Program-made: the position numbers and the translations under genes | Part shown: positions 1 to 10,830 of the stretch, piece after piece | Numbering within the stretch: position 1 is the first letter of the stretch | Layout: each line of letters begins with the position of its first letter | Source: Serripes groenlandicus | Lineage: Eukaryota > Mollusca > Bivalvia > Cardiida > Cardiidae | Assembly: GCA_031761405.1 (NCBI GenBank) | Contig: JASEVX010000011.1 | Span: 36,633,955 to 36,697,954 of the forward strand | DNA length: 64,000 bases | Direction: 5' to 3' | The notes under the pieces: generated by a model | What the model was told of the DNA's origin: nothing | The model's database searches: none | The model's input: only the letters and a program-made list of their open reading frames with translations

Positions 1-329
1 GGGATTTTCTCAAAAGGTTTTTGAGCTAGCCGCTTTCAAGCTACTCGTTTTCCATATATTTAAAAGAAACATTTAAGATCCTTATGTCTAACTTAAATTT
101 CTAAATTATGTATACAACTTCATGGATTAAAACTTGACATTGTGTACGTTTACTTTGTATAACGTGCATACTGTTTAGCTTGTTGTGAAACGTATTTAAC
201 TGATCCCTGGACAATCAAGAACAATTGTCCATTTTGAAAAAAACAGGGCAGCACAACATTTTTACAAGTTTACACTTCCTGTAAGCTGGGCATGACAATA
301 TACGGAGGTATTCAGCATAGCTGAATCCC

Positions 330-1080
330 CCGCATAAAAAAGTACGAACGTGTTTTTAGGTCATTACATTTTCCAAAATTTGACATAAATTTATTAAGTA
401 GACGACTTAAATTTGCACATAATAGAAAGGGAAACTCATCTAAACTGATAACACATTGAAAGAATGAAAATGTCTTAAGGTCATTACATTTTCTAGAATT
501 TTACATAACTTTATAAAGCAGACGACTTTAAAAAGGCACATACGAAAACAGGTATATCATCTATTCTGATAACAAGTTAAAGAATGCAAGTTTCACTAGG
601 TCATTACATTTTCCAAAATTTAATATAAATTTATAAAGCAGACGACTTAAAAGAGCCACATAAAGGGACGGGTAGATCATATATTCTGATAGAACAATAA
701 AATAGGAGTACGAACGTGTTTTTAAGTCATTTCATTTCCCAAAATTTAACATACATTTATAAAGCAAACGACTTTAAAAAGGTGCATAGGGTTTATCATC
801 TATACTGGTAGAAAGATTAAAAGACCTAACGTGTTTTTAGGTCATTACATTTTCCAGAATTCAACATATATTTATAAAGCAGACGACTGAAAAAAGGCAC
901 ATACGGCCGAGAGTGTTTTTAGGTCATTAGATTTTCCAAAAGGTATCATAAATTTATAAACCAGACGAGTTTAAAAAGGCACATACGGGAACGGGTTTAT
1001 CATATAAACTGACAACAAATGAAAAATACTAACGAGTCAACTACGTCATTACACTGTCCATAATTTGACATTTATAAATG
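330..1080. repeat. Tandem repeat, about 120 bp, seven units
   Basis: Units begin with GGTCATTACATTTTCCA at about 359, 479, 599, 723, 840, 924 and 1044. Each includes a GCAGACGACTT segment shared with the foldback family elsewhere. One unit is shortened. Bases 1-330 are AT-rich with no recognisable feature. Confidence 0.85.
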
Positions 1081-1189
1081 ACTAATATATTATGAATATT
1101 TGAGAAACAGGAAAACCCATCTAGAAGTATTTTGTGACAAGAGTAGCTTGCGATCTACTTATACATCAATACAATCCAATCCGAGCTTA

Positions 1190-1640
1190 CTATGATTATC
1201 AGAAGTTGTTTTGTATGTTCTTGTACTTGTGGTTAATTCGGGGATATTAGTTAAAGATTAGACTGCGCGGATACGAACCGTGCTAAGGAACAGCACTTCC
1301 CGTAAATGTCCTTCGGTTAGTTTTTCTGGAGCAGAGCTAATTCATTTTTGAGAATCAAGAAATCAAAGTCACGGAATTTGAGCCGATTGCTTAGTTGCGT
1401 AATGACCATTTAAGGTACATTTTCCTGTTGACGTGGTTGGCAGTTATGTTGGAAATATAAACGCTTTTACAATTTGACTTTGATAGTCATGCTATTGAGG
1501 ACGATGTACAACCCATCGAAAAAGCACTGGCATTTCTAATAGCGTAATAGCGTAAGTCTGAGATTTAACTGTTTCATACAGACGCTGTCTGCAGCAGACT
1601 TTCTTGAAAACAAAAACAAAAATACACTAAGACAAAAGGA
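1190..1640. repeat. Duplicated segment shared with 39540-39945
   Basis: Runs such as ATCAGAAGTTGTTTT, AGCTAATTCAT and TTGAGGACGATGT occur in both in the same order. This supports a block duplication around the TSP1 genes. No coding region is seen. Confidence 0.7.
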
Positions 1641-1976
1641 GCCATTGCTCGTATTTGACTGAATGTATTAATAGTCAACATTTGTATGTGGTAAAAGAGA
1701 AAGAACGAATGTGGTTTGCGATCAGAATAACAAAAACGTGTACTTGGTTGCTTCGAGTTTCACGCCGTTGTATTTCAGTTCTTTCAGGCGGCCGCCTTTT
1801 CACAATTTTGTATGTGTTTGCCATCCCGTTCGTACACAATTGTTCACGGTTAACTGACCACCTTCCCATATAGACTGAATGTCTTAATAGTCAACATTTG
1901 TATGTGGGAAAGGGTAAGGACGAATGTAGATTGCGATCAGAATAACAGAAACGTGTACTTGGTTGCGTCGAGTTTA

Positions 1977-2180
1977 ACCCGTTCCTTCATACAACAAATA
2001 TGTAGCAGACGACTTTGAAAACATCTTTTCAAAAATATGAATTTTCTCCATTAATGACAGTTAAATTATTAAATAGAGTTGAACACATTGTGGCAAAAGG
2101 AGAAATTGCTCATTATGAGCAATTTCTCCTTTTGCTACAATGTTTTCAAACGTCGTCTTCTGCAGAGGCGTCAGAAAGCG
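1977..2180. mobile_element. Foldback element (GCAGACGAC family)
   Basis: Long inverted arms (GCAGACGACTTTGAAAACAT and its near-complement ending at 2175) enclose a strong central hairpin, GGAGAAATTGCTCATTATGA against AGCAATTTCTCC. A shorter tandem segment with GGTTAACTGACCACCTTCCC (1655-1872) lies to the left and is repeated at 2213-2305. Confidence 0.75.
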
Positions 2181-2380
2181 TAAACACCGTTTCTATTGTA
2201 TTTCGGTTATCTCAGGCGGCCGCCTTTTCACACATAATAATGTACGTGTTTGCCGTCCCGTTCGTACAATATTGTTCACGGGAAACTGACCACCTTCCCG
2301 TATAGAAATGTATGTCCAATTGGTGGACGAAGAAGTGAGCTAGTCCTGAAGACTTTTGTCAATCACCAAAAAGAATGAAT

Positions 2381-2445
2381 GGCCGGGATTCGAACTAACA
2401 AGCCATCGATCGTTATCCACCGTCGTTGCCGGCTAAGCCATCGTG
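2381..2445 (-). mobile_element. tRNA-like (SINE-derived) segment
   Basis: The minus strand has a box A-like TGGCTTAGCCGG and a box B GTTCGAATCCC at tRNA spacing. There is no clean cloverleaf acceptor stem, so a SINE remnant is more likely than a tRNA gene. Confidence 0.5.
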
Positions 2446-2960
2446 TTGAATCAGACTAGTGTTCTACATATTCTTCTACAATTATTGTATGACTTGAATA
2501 GACTATGATCATGATCGGATTGCGCGGAGACGTTAGTGTGTTTGATCATCTAATGGTCGTAAATGAGCCCGACCAGGGGGATAGGTTCAAAGCATCATGT
2601 CCGCCCGCTCAGACTTATCAGAATGTACACACAGTGACAGAAACCTCTATTAAGCTTATATAAGTAATATGTGAACAGTGTAGATATTGATCAGACTGTG
2701 AGGATTGATCACAAAATACCCGTTGTACATTTTCCTATTGGCGGACTAAAATCTGGGTTCTCCTATGTCAAGGTTAAAATTACCCATATATCCCTCATTT
2801 GATAACAAACAGTGCGGAATCGAGAAATTGCTGTTCGAATGCTTGATTGTTTTATTAATTTGTGTTTAATGCCGTTTACAACGGTGTTTCACTTATATCA
2901 CGGTGGCCATGTCATTTAATGTGTTTTCCGGACTTTCTCTCACCAGTACTCTGCACAACA
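2440..2960. repeat. Duplicated segment shared with 33460-33720 and 40700-41090
   Basis: Shared runs include GATAACAAACAGTGCGGAAT, GAGAAATTGCTGTT and ATCACGGTGGCCATGT. Three copies in one window match the three TSP1 gene copies. The ORF at 2862-3278 is an accident of repeats. Confidence 0.7.
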
Positions 2961-3109
2961 ACATTCTTCCCGTGCAACCGGCTACCTTGTCATCCATCTA
3001 CATTAATTAAACGTCCCGCGAGAAAACCAACATTACGGACTCATCGTAAAGTATCGACCCGGTACAGCCTAAGCATGCCGCGCAGAATAATCCGGGCAAA
3101 CACGTTTAG

Positions 3110-3285
3110 CCTCCTGTCTCCAGGGGTTGTGAGTTCTACACCTAGCTTGGCTGTCTGTCGATCTAGGGGTTGTGAATTTTACACCCCAGCTTGGCTGTCT
3201 GTCACTCCAGGGTTTGTGAGTTCTACACCTCAGCTAGGCGTACATCCTTTCCGACGTTTGACAAAGTCAATGTGGTAATCTTCAT
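3110..3285 (+). mobile_element. SINE remnant with triplicated box-B region
   Basis: The segment CTCCAGGGGTTGTGAGTTCT and its continuation TACACCTAGCTTGGC occurs three times in a row (about 50-bp period), followed by the SINE body TTTCCGACGTTTGACAAA. It is fused to a truncated MITE on its left. Confidence 0.65.
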
Positions 3286-3457
3286 CGATCATTAATAAGC
3301 TAACCGTATGATGTGGAAAAGCAAATCAATTTATTAAGCAGACGACTTTTAAATGGCACATATTTTTGGTCAGATGTTTTTAATGTCGTCTTCTGCAGAT
3401 TTGTTTTATGTGGGAAAGGTTAAAAGGAGCTTAAATAAAATGTAAATTTGTATCTAG

Positions 3458-3601
3458 GTAAATGGTTACCTTGGGGACCCTGGAGTGAGTGCAGCAGAAC
3501 GTGCGGCCCTGGCCTGAAATCACGTGAGAGGGGGTGTTCAGAAAGTTACTGTGGTACAAACAATACGGATGTTGACATGTGTCAAGATAAGAAGTGTATC
3601 G
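3458..3601 (+). CDS. Orphan inverted TSP1 exon, type III
   Basis: On the plus strand, acceptor TATCTAG and donor ATCG|GTGAGA bound a 144-nt phase 1-1 TSP1 cassette. By eye it is identical to gene A exon 4 except for one synonymous base. The homology covers about 300 bp (3365-3668 against 13718-14010, inverted), so intron flanks moved with it. No partner exons are seen on the plus strand nearby, so it is probably not expressed as part of a gene within this window. A gene continuing beyond the left edge cannot be excluded. Confidence 0.7.
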
Positions 3602-3689
3602 GTGAGAGCTGTTATAATTAATCAACCCTTTCACTATTAATTTTAAAATGACTCGTTGTCTGCAATATTTAATTATAGTTTCATACATG

Positions 3690-3860
3690 TACGTATATAC
3701 ATTAAGAAATGAATAATAAACACAGTAATGACAAACACCTTGTCACATTGACTTACAATTCACTTTCACGAGAACAAGTTTAACATGGAAATAATAAATG
3801 AAAACAACTTAATAAGTTCTTGTCAGTTTGTATATATATATTATAAAGTTTCGGTTAGAA
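3690..3860. repeat. Repeat shared with 42370-42535
   Basis: TTAAGAAATGAATAATA, TTTAACATGGAAATAATAAA and flanks match at high identity. At 42535 the match ends where the LINE fragment begins. Bases 3860-4500 hold no recognisable gene. Confidence 0.75.
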
Positions 3861-4514
3861 ACTTCTTACGGTCAGGGTCAAAGGTCACATATACTATGGT
3901 GCTATTTTTGCTTGTTACAAAACGAACTCTATGGGTCATTTGGGATCTACTCGGACATCCGGTTTTCCGATTTCAGACTGTATATCAAATGTTTACATCA
4001 TTGAACGTGTATCGAAGATTCTGTTCAGAGAACAATTCCATAAAAATGACGTCAGTGTCACTAACCGCATTCAACTTTCAAGCTTTTCATTAACCACGTT
4101 AACAATGGCGGATTCTTGACCTCTGGCCCGTATCGACTCGATTACATATTTCGATCTAGTAGATCCGATATGCGTTCGTTGGTAACAAAATACAGAAAAC
4201 GCCCGTCATTTTATCATTTAGATATCTGTTCAATGGATTTATTGCGTTAAACTGTCCATAACTGCTGAAAGTCAACGACCGTCAGGTAAGCTGGTGCTAG
4301 CGTGATTCATTCAAAACTGTTGATCATGGCACATTTGTCACAAATCGTGGTCACATTATATGTTTATTGCTAGGCCCAATGGGGGTCATGTTGTTTTGTT
4401 TAATCTTTGTGTCACGAAACCATACTTGTGCGAAACATGATCATTATTTGCAATGTTCCGGGTCTCACTAAACGGATTTAGATTAAACTAAGTATATTTA
4501 ATCATTGGTTTCTT

Positions 4515-4590
4515 CTTGACGGTAACTTTTTGTTATAATAAACCTCTTGACGCTTCTTGACGGTTCTTGACGCTTCTTGACGCTAAATAG
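4515..4590. repeat. Short tandem repeat CTTCTTGACG
   Basis: Five or six 10-bp units with slight variation. The flanks 4590-5340 show no gene or repeat that I recognise. Confidence 0.7.
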
Positions 4591-5349
4591 TGAGACCCCA
4601 ATGTTCCCGTTACATTAGAGTTGCCGTTCGTGTTTAACATGCTTGTAAAGACAACCAAAATGTGCAGACTCGGAGTGTTTTGCCGAGCTATCATGTAAGT
4701 TTGAGCTGCATCCTCACAAGTATGATTATATAAATAGCTTTTATAAGCACCTCGCAACATTCTTTCCATGTCAGACATGTCAAATGCTTCTTAATGCTTA
4801 AAATGAAACAAGGATTCCGTTTCGTACCCTATGTTTTACGCACTTGAAGTCAAGTCTGAAGTTGTGAACAGTATGTTTCGTCTTTCGTTCATCTGCTGAT
4901 AAGTAGAACCACTGAAGATATTCTCGGTTCATATATGTTGTAATCTTGCGTCGCCTTGAGGAAGACATTATAGTGAAGGTTTAGATTTTGTTATTGTTAC
5001 TTCTTTATGGATAAAGATAAAATTTCTTTAAATTTAGTAGTTAATACCAATTTTTATTCATTTAACCAATGGATCAGCTTATCAATTATAAGTGATCAAT
5101 TGGTGGGTCCATCCGTGTGAATGTGTAGAATCTAATGAACCTTGGCAGATCTGTAGAAAAGACAATTCCCTATCCAAGTTGCCCATTTGTACTGGTTTGA
5201 ACCAATGAACAGTCATTATGACAAGTAGTAAATTTTACCTGACACCGTACAGTTACACTTTGGCTTTATGGCATTGCTACCTCTCTTGTACTGTAACTGG
5301 CTATGTCTCTTAACTGTGTCATTCACTCATTGTTTGGTGTGTATTTAAA

Positions 5350-5640
5350 TGTTTTAGTTTTTTACACCGCCTTCAACAATTCTCTAGTTATCTGATGGCG
5401 TGTACTGGGTAAGTTACCAGTACTTTTGGTCCATTCATCCTGACACCAGCCAGTCAGTTGTAATGCTAACCCCGCAACCCTGAGCATCAAGAATGGCAGT
5501 CACAACTACCATTTTTTAAGGTTTTGGCTTGACCCGACTGGGGATCTGACTCGCGACCTCCCGCATCCCAGTCCAAATAAATGTGGGACTACCCACACCA
5601 AAGGCAGACGTTCTACCAAAACACTGCCGAGGCCGTCCAC
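5350..5640. mobile_element. SINE-like element (GGTGTTTAACGC family)
   Basis: Contains the family blocks ACACCGCCTTCAACAATT, GGTAAGTTACCAGTACT, TGCTAACCCC and GGGATCTGACTCGCGACCTC. The last block, read on the minus strand, resembles a tRNA box B. The region from 5640 to 6640 has two GGGGGCGCAGCCCC-type palindromes (about 5904 and 6454) and no gene. Confidence 0.65.
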
Positions 5641-6640
5641 TGTGTTATAGGCACACTGGTGAAAAAAGTTTCTTCTCAATCAGAATTTACTTAACTTTGT
5701 TGCTACCTTCAATTACGACAAGATTTTATGGATTCATATAGGTTAAAGTTTAAACATATAATGTTAGTACATGTCCACTACACAGTCAATACAATCAAGG
5801 ATTTTGCAAGCTGGAATGTACATGCTGGTTTCTAATAAGATGTAAACAATTTTTTTTTTTAATGTGTACAACTAAACTTGTTCTTTCAGATTGAAATTGC
5901 AGGGGTTCGGGGGCGCAGCCCCTGATGTTGTTTTCAGTTGATAAAAAGTTTAGGATGCGTCTGGCAACATGAAATGAAATATTTTAACATTCATTCAAAG
6001 GGGCTGATGTTGACCAATGTGTGGCAAATTATCTTCATTCTATATAGGTTTTAACAATTATAGAGATGTTCCTTATATTTTAGTAGACATTTTCAAAGAC
6101 TTCTACTGCAGATTTGTCATATGAGGGAAAGCTTCAAAGCATTAAATTGATGATGTCTGTTTAAATTATTCTTTGATAAATTGGCAGTTAAACTAGATTA
6201 GCATGAAATTATAACCTTCAATTGTGAAAAGATTTTATTGATTCATATAAGTGAAATGTACTGTGCATGTCCACTCAAAAGATTTGCATTCTTGAATATG
6301 GTTATTTTTACTGACAGGCATAACAATATTGTTTATATATTATGTTGCCACAAAGTGTATTCAGTTTGACCTAGTCACCTATTGTTCTTTGTTACAAAGT
6401 TGTTTTTTTTTTTGTCTTTGCACAGTATAATTGAATTAATGATGAAGCAGGAGTTTAGGGGTGTAGCCCCAAATTAGAATGGAATATCAGTTTAAATAAA
6501 ATATATTAACCTAAATCCATTCTCACATAAAATAAATATGCAACAGACCATTTTGAAAACATCTAAGCAAAACAAATGGAAAATCTCTTCAAATGAAAGT
6601 AAAATTATTGATAAGTGTTGAAATAATTGCTCAATATGAT

Positions 6641-6867
6641 TAACCCTTTCCGTCATACGACAATTCTGCAGCAGATGACTTTGAACGTATTTTGTCAAAG
6701 GATAGAAAATCTCTATAATTGAATGGACAACCTATGACTTAAAGAGGAAAACATTGTGGCAAAAGGAGAAATTGCTCATTTTGAGCAATTTCTTTTTTTG
6801 TCACTGTATTCAAAAAGCCGTCTGCTGCAGAGGCATCAGAAAACGTCCATATGAGGGAAAGGGTTAA
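6641..6867. mobile_element. Foldback element (GCAGACGAC family), complete
   Basis: Terminal inverted repeats TTAACCCTTTCC and GGAAAGGGTTAA enclose GCAGCAGATGACTTTGAA, the AAAAGGAGAAATTGCTCA hairpin and GAGCAATTTC. A decayed second copy follows at about 6900-7095. Confidence 0.8.
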
Positions 6868-7464
6868 ACTTAGTTGTTTGTTTCTTCCAAACTAGGGTCT
6901 AAAGCTTGTTCTGAACTTTCTTTCCATCCTCATATCCCTTTCCCAAAGACAGCATTAAAAAAAGCTAGGCCAAAATATGGAAAATCTCTTTGGATAAAAG
7001 CTAAACTTGCAAAAGGATGAAATATTCACTATGAGCGTTATCTCCCTTTGCCACAGTGATTTCAAATGTCATTTACAAGTGGGAAAGTGTTAAACAATGT
7101 CTTCATCTGTACCACTTTGTCCATTGCAATCCACCTTCATAAGAATGTTCTTTATTAATGCTTATCCTTTTTGCAATGAAAATACATTTGTTTTGAAAAT
7201 ACTGGCCTGATTTAAAAATAATTTGGCCCAATTGTTCATCCTCTTCAAATATTGATTAAATGATTTCAATCCTTGAAAAACATGGCTTATTCTACTGGTA
7301 AATGCATTTGAACAACTTCTTATACTCATGTTTTACATAGCAAATACATGAGATGATATAAGGGACATTGTTGCATAAGTCTAATCAGTAATAAGAATAT
7401 TATAGTGTTGTAAGATAACAATTCAATGTTATAGAAAAGCATAATTTGTTAGGTTTTTATACGC

Positions 7465-8470
7465 CCGTTTTTTAACGGAACGTATTATAGTTTTACCTGA
7501 GGCGTACAGGCGGGCGGCATCCAGTATTTTGTCAGCTCAATAACTTAAGAAGCCTTTGTCCAATCATCATCAAATTTGGTCAGAATGTGTATTAGTATAA
7601 TATCTCGTACACGTTTGATAACTAGCTATATCGACAGTTATCGCCCTTTAATTATAGAAATTACCTAAAATTGGTCTTGTCAGCTCAATAACTTAAGAAG
7701 CCTTTGGCCAATCATCATCAATTTTGGTCAGAAAGTGTATTGGCATAAAATCTCGGACAAAATGGATAACTAGCCATATCGCTTCAGTCAATCGAGAGTT
7801 AAATTGCCCTTATTTATAGAAATTACCTAAAACTGGTCTTGTCAGCTCAATAACTTTAGAAGCCTTTGTTTAATCATCACCAAATTTGATCAGAATGTGT
7901 ATTGGCATAATATTTCAGACAAGTTCGATAACTAGCTATATTGCTTTAGTCAATCGAGAGTTAGCGCTCTTTAATTATAGAAATTACCTAAAATTGGTCT
8001 TGTCAGCTCAATAACTTAAGAAGCCTTTGGCCAATCATCATCAATTTTGGTCAGAAAGTGTATTGGCATAAAATCTCGGGACAAAATGGATAACTAGCCA
8101 TATCGCTTCAGTCAATCGAGAGTTAAATTGCCCTTATTTATAGAAATTACCTAAAACTGGTCTTGTCAGCTCAATAACTTTAGAAGCATTTGACCAATCA
8201 ACACCAAATTTTGTCAGAATGTGTATTGGCATAATATCTCGGACAAGTTTGATAACTAGCCATATCGCTTCAGTCAATCGAGAGTTATCACCCTTTTATT
8301 ATAGAAATTACCTAAAATTGGTCTTGTCAGCTAAATAACTTGTGAAGCCTTTATCCGATCATCACCAAATTTAGACAATATGTTGACGGGCAGAATATTT
8401 TGGTCGGGTTCAATAACTTACCATGTTATCTTAGTCACTACACACTTATGTCCCTCAGAATGGCCAAAAC
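7465..8470. repeat. Dispersed element with 150-163-bp tandem units
   Basis: After TACGCCCGTTTTTTAACGGA come six units starting at about 7528, 7675, 7837, 7999, 8162 and 8323, each with GTCAGCTCAATAACTT and AGTCAATCGAGAGTTA. Non-coding. From 8480 to 10180 I see only AT-rich sequence apart from the tRNA-like segment at 8728. Confidence 0.85.
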
Positions 8471-8727
8471 TGTACTAACAGTGTTCGCTCTCTAAATTTG
8501 CCTGACGTACAACCAATTATCACTAAACTTGGTCTCAAAAAAACAGGACAGTCGTATTTTGTGACATTTGGGGCTGTTGTTTAAATTACAATTAAATTAT
8601 CACAAGCTCTGATTTATTAGGAATTCCTTTTTTTGGTAAAGAACATGAGGCATTTACTAAATGTGACTTTCTTTGAGGACAATTTGATCGTAAATTAAAT
8701 GTGTTTAGCTACATTTTGAGACCTTAT

Positions 8728-8793
8728 AGTTTTAACTGGTAAAACACCTGGTCTAGCCAGGAGTTCTGAGTTCAAATCTCAGTAGGGGAAAAA
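8728..8793 (+). mobile_element. tRNA-like (SINE-derived) segment
   Basis: AACTGGTAAAACACCTGG resembles box A and GAGTTCAAATCTC resembles box B at tRNA spacing. No well-paired acceptor stem is seen. Confidence 0.45.
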
Positions 8794-10183
8794 TTACACT
8801 GTAGCTAAATACATACAATTTAATCAATATCAGCACAGCTTTTGTGATAATCCTCAATCCATCATGCAATATCCACCAGCAACTATTTATTTAAACAATG
8901 ACTGCTTTTAAACTACTTGACCAATTTTAACTGAACTGCACAGAAATATTGATTTGGTGTCCTCTTTCAAAATGTTTAAAGGAATAAATTCTGTGTTGAA
9001 TTCTGGAAACTACCCCATCAGAAAAGAAGTAAAGTGACATTATGTTTAGGTATTCTGGTATTGCTGTATAACTTGGCAGGAAAGTTCCTTATGTAACCCT
9101 AAAAATATTCAAATCATATTGATTGGTTGAAAAATGGTATCCGCATGTGGCATGGGAAAAGGAAGTTGCAGGTATAATTTCAAAGTTATAACACTGTTGC
9201 ATTAATTTTCCCTATGTGACCATCCATACACTTATTCAAGTCATATTTATTAAATAAAAACAAATGTTGCTAGGCATTATCAGAGTGTAGGGTCTTGTTT
9301 CAAGATAATTTGGCTTAAAAAAACATTATGTTGCCCTTTCCAGAGTGGTTTAAGATCAATGCTGCCAGAAAAACTCAGAAAGGGAGTAAAATAAAAAAAA
9401 TTGCATGTCTTATGTCAAGATAGTTTGGCAAAAAACGTTCTTTAATTAACCCTCTACATAAATTGTTCAAGGGATATTGATTAGTTCAAAGCAATGCTGA
9501 AATGTGGGATCAGAAAAATGGTAAAATGACAAATCTGAACGTTTTTCCTCTGCAACTGCTTGTCTGATTTCAAGTTCAGTTGCCAGAAATGTTTTTTTTT
9601 TTTTTCAAAATGTTGATGCATTTATCCAAAGACATATAAACATATTTGATATGTTAATTCATGCATTTATTATGGCTATCAGGATATTCCCTCAAACTTC
9701 ATGGTCATAATATGTTCTATACTCTTTAAAGCTCTTTAAGTGTTCAATATTCACTGGTAAAAGTAGTCTTTGACATTCGGGAAGTAAGTTTACTCACTCG
9801 GCTTGAACTTGATCAATTGAGCAAATAGTAAAAGCGTTAGAGCACAACAGCTTAGTACGTGATTAAATCTGTTGAGACTGAATACACTTTCCGAAACTTT
9901 CTGAGGCTTTGCCTTAATTCATATTAATGCTTACTATATATATACATTTTTTGAATACACACTTGCTTAAGTGTATACTAGAATCATATATTCCTTCATA
10001 AAGATAAAATAAGTTGGAGCTAATGGGAAATAACATCTATTCACGAGACAATTATCATGAAAGAAAGAAAGGAAAATACAGCCGACACATTATATGTATG
10101 ATTCAGTAAAGTAGTAGCGAGTAAGAGCCAGTATAAGTACATGCACTTTTGAGTAAAATATTGTCAAAAGTAAATCGATTCAT

Positions 10184-10470
10184 GGCAATGTGGTAGGTTT
10201 ATGGTAATGTGGTAGGTTTATGGTAATGTGGTCGTTTTATTGCAATGTGGTCGGTTTATGGTAATGTAGTCGTTTTATTGCAATGTGGTCGGTTTATGGT
10301 AATGTGGTCGTTTTATTGCAATGTGGTCAATTCATGGCAATGTGGTCGTTGTATGGCAATGTGGTCGTTTTATGGCAATAGTGTAGGTTTATGGCAATGT
10401 AGTCGGTTTATGGCAACGTGGTCGGTTTATGACAATGTGGTCGGTTTATGGCAATGTAGTCGTTTTATTC
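10184..10470. repeat. 19-bp minisatellite
   Basis: About fifteen units of GGTTTATGGCAATGTGGTC type. The equivalent place near 34090 has about one unit, so expansion is specific to the gene A copy. An AATAAA on the minus strand at 10464-10469 lies about 280 bp past the gene A stop and could be its poly-A signal. Confidence 0.85.
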
Positions 10471-10514
10471 CCATCGTTCCATGTAAAGTTTGACGTTTCC
10501 AATGCGGGGCTTTT

Positions 10515-10735
10515 GGTCGTTTATTCGTCTGTTTGTTTGTATGGGGTTTGACGCCGCTTTCAACAAGTTTTCAGTTGTGTCACGGCGTTTCCTGGGTATT
10601 TTACCAGTATTACTGATCCATTTACCCTCAAACCAGCGAGACAGTCTAATTGCTAGCCCCACAGCCTTGAGCGCCAAGGAGAGAAAACCGTTACTACCGT
10701 TTTTAAAATCTGGCTTGGTCGTTTAATTCAACGGA
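10515..10735. mobile_element. SINE-like element downstream of gene A
   Basis: GTTTGTTTGTATGGGGTTTG, GGTATTTTACCAGTATTACT, TGCTAGCCCCACAGCC and AAATCTGGCTTGGTCGTTTA are family blocks. Copies stand at the same place after the terminal exons of copy C (34160-34370) and gene B (45139-45240, truncated). Confidence 0.7.
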
Positions 10736-10744
10736 TAATATAGG

Positions 10745-10830
10745 TCACGTATAGTTAAACTGAATGAACTGTTTTATAGATAACAATAACACAATCATCA
10801 CACCCATGTTCAAAGGCTTGAAGCTGTTCC
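10745..10830 (-). CDS. Gene A terminal exon: short hydrophobic C-terminus
   Basis: The acceptor TGTCTTTTCAG precedes GGAACAGC. Phase 1 entry gives about 27 residues, including [16 protein letters not shown], and ends in an in-frame TGA at 10745-10747. Matching exons with the same entry phase and in-frame TGA occur at 45259-45341 and 34385-34470. The assignment rests on that three-way match and on the whole model closing in frame. The flanking DNA is also duplicated, so the match is not fully independent evidence. The hydrophobic run of about eight residues is too short for an ordinary membrane helix. Confidence 0.55.

Noticed and set aside
2862..3278. 138-codon plus-strand ORF
   Set aside because: It crosses a duplicated repeat, a MITE fragment and a SINE remnant. 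The apparent internal repeats come from the SINE.
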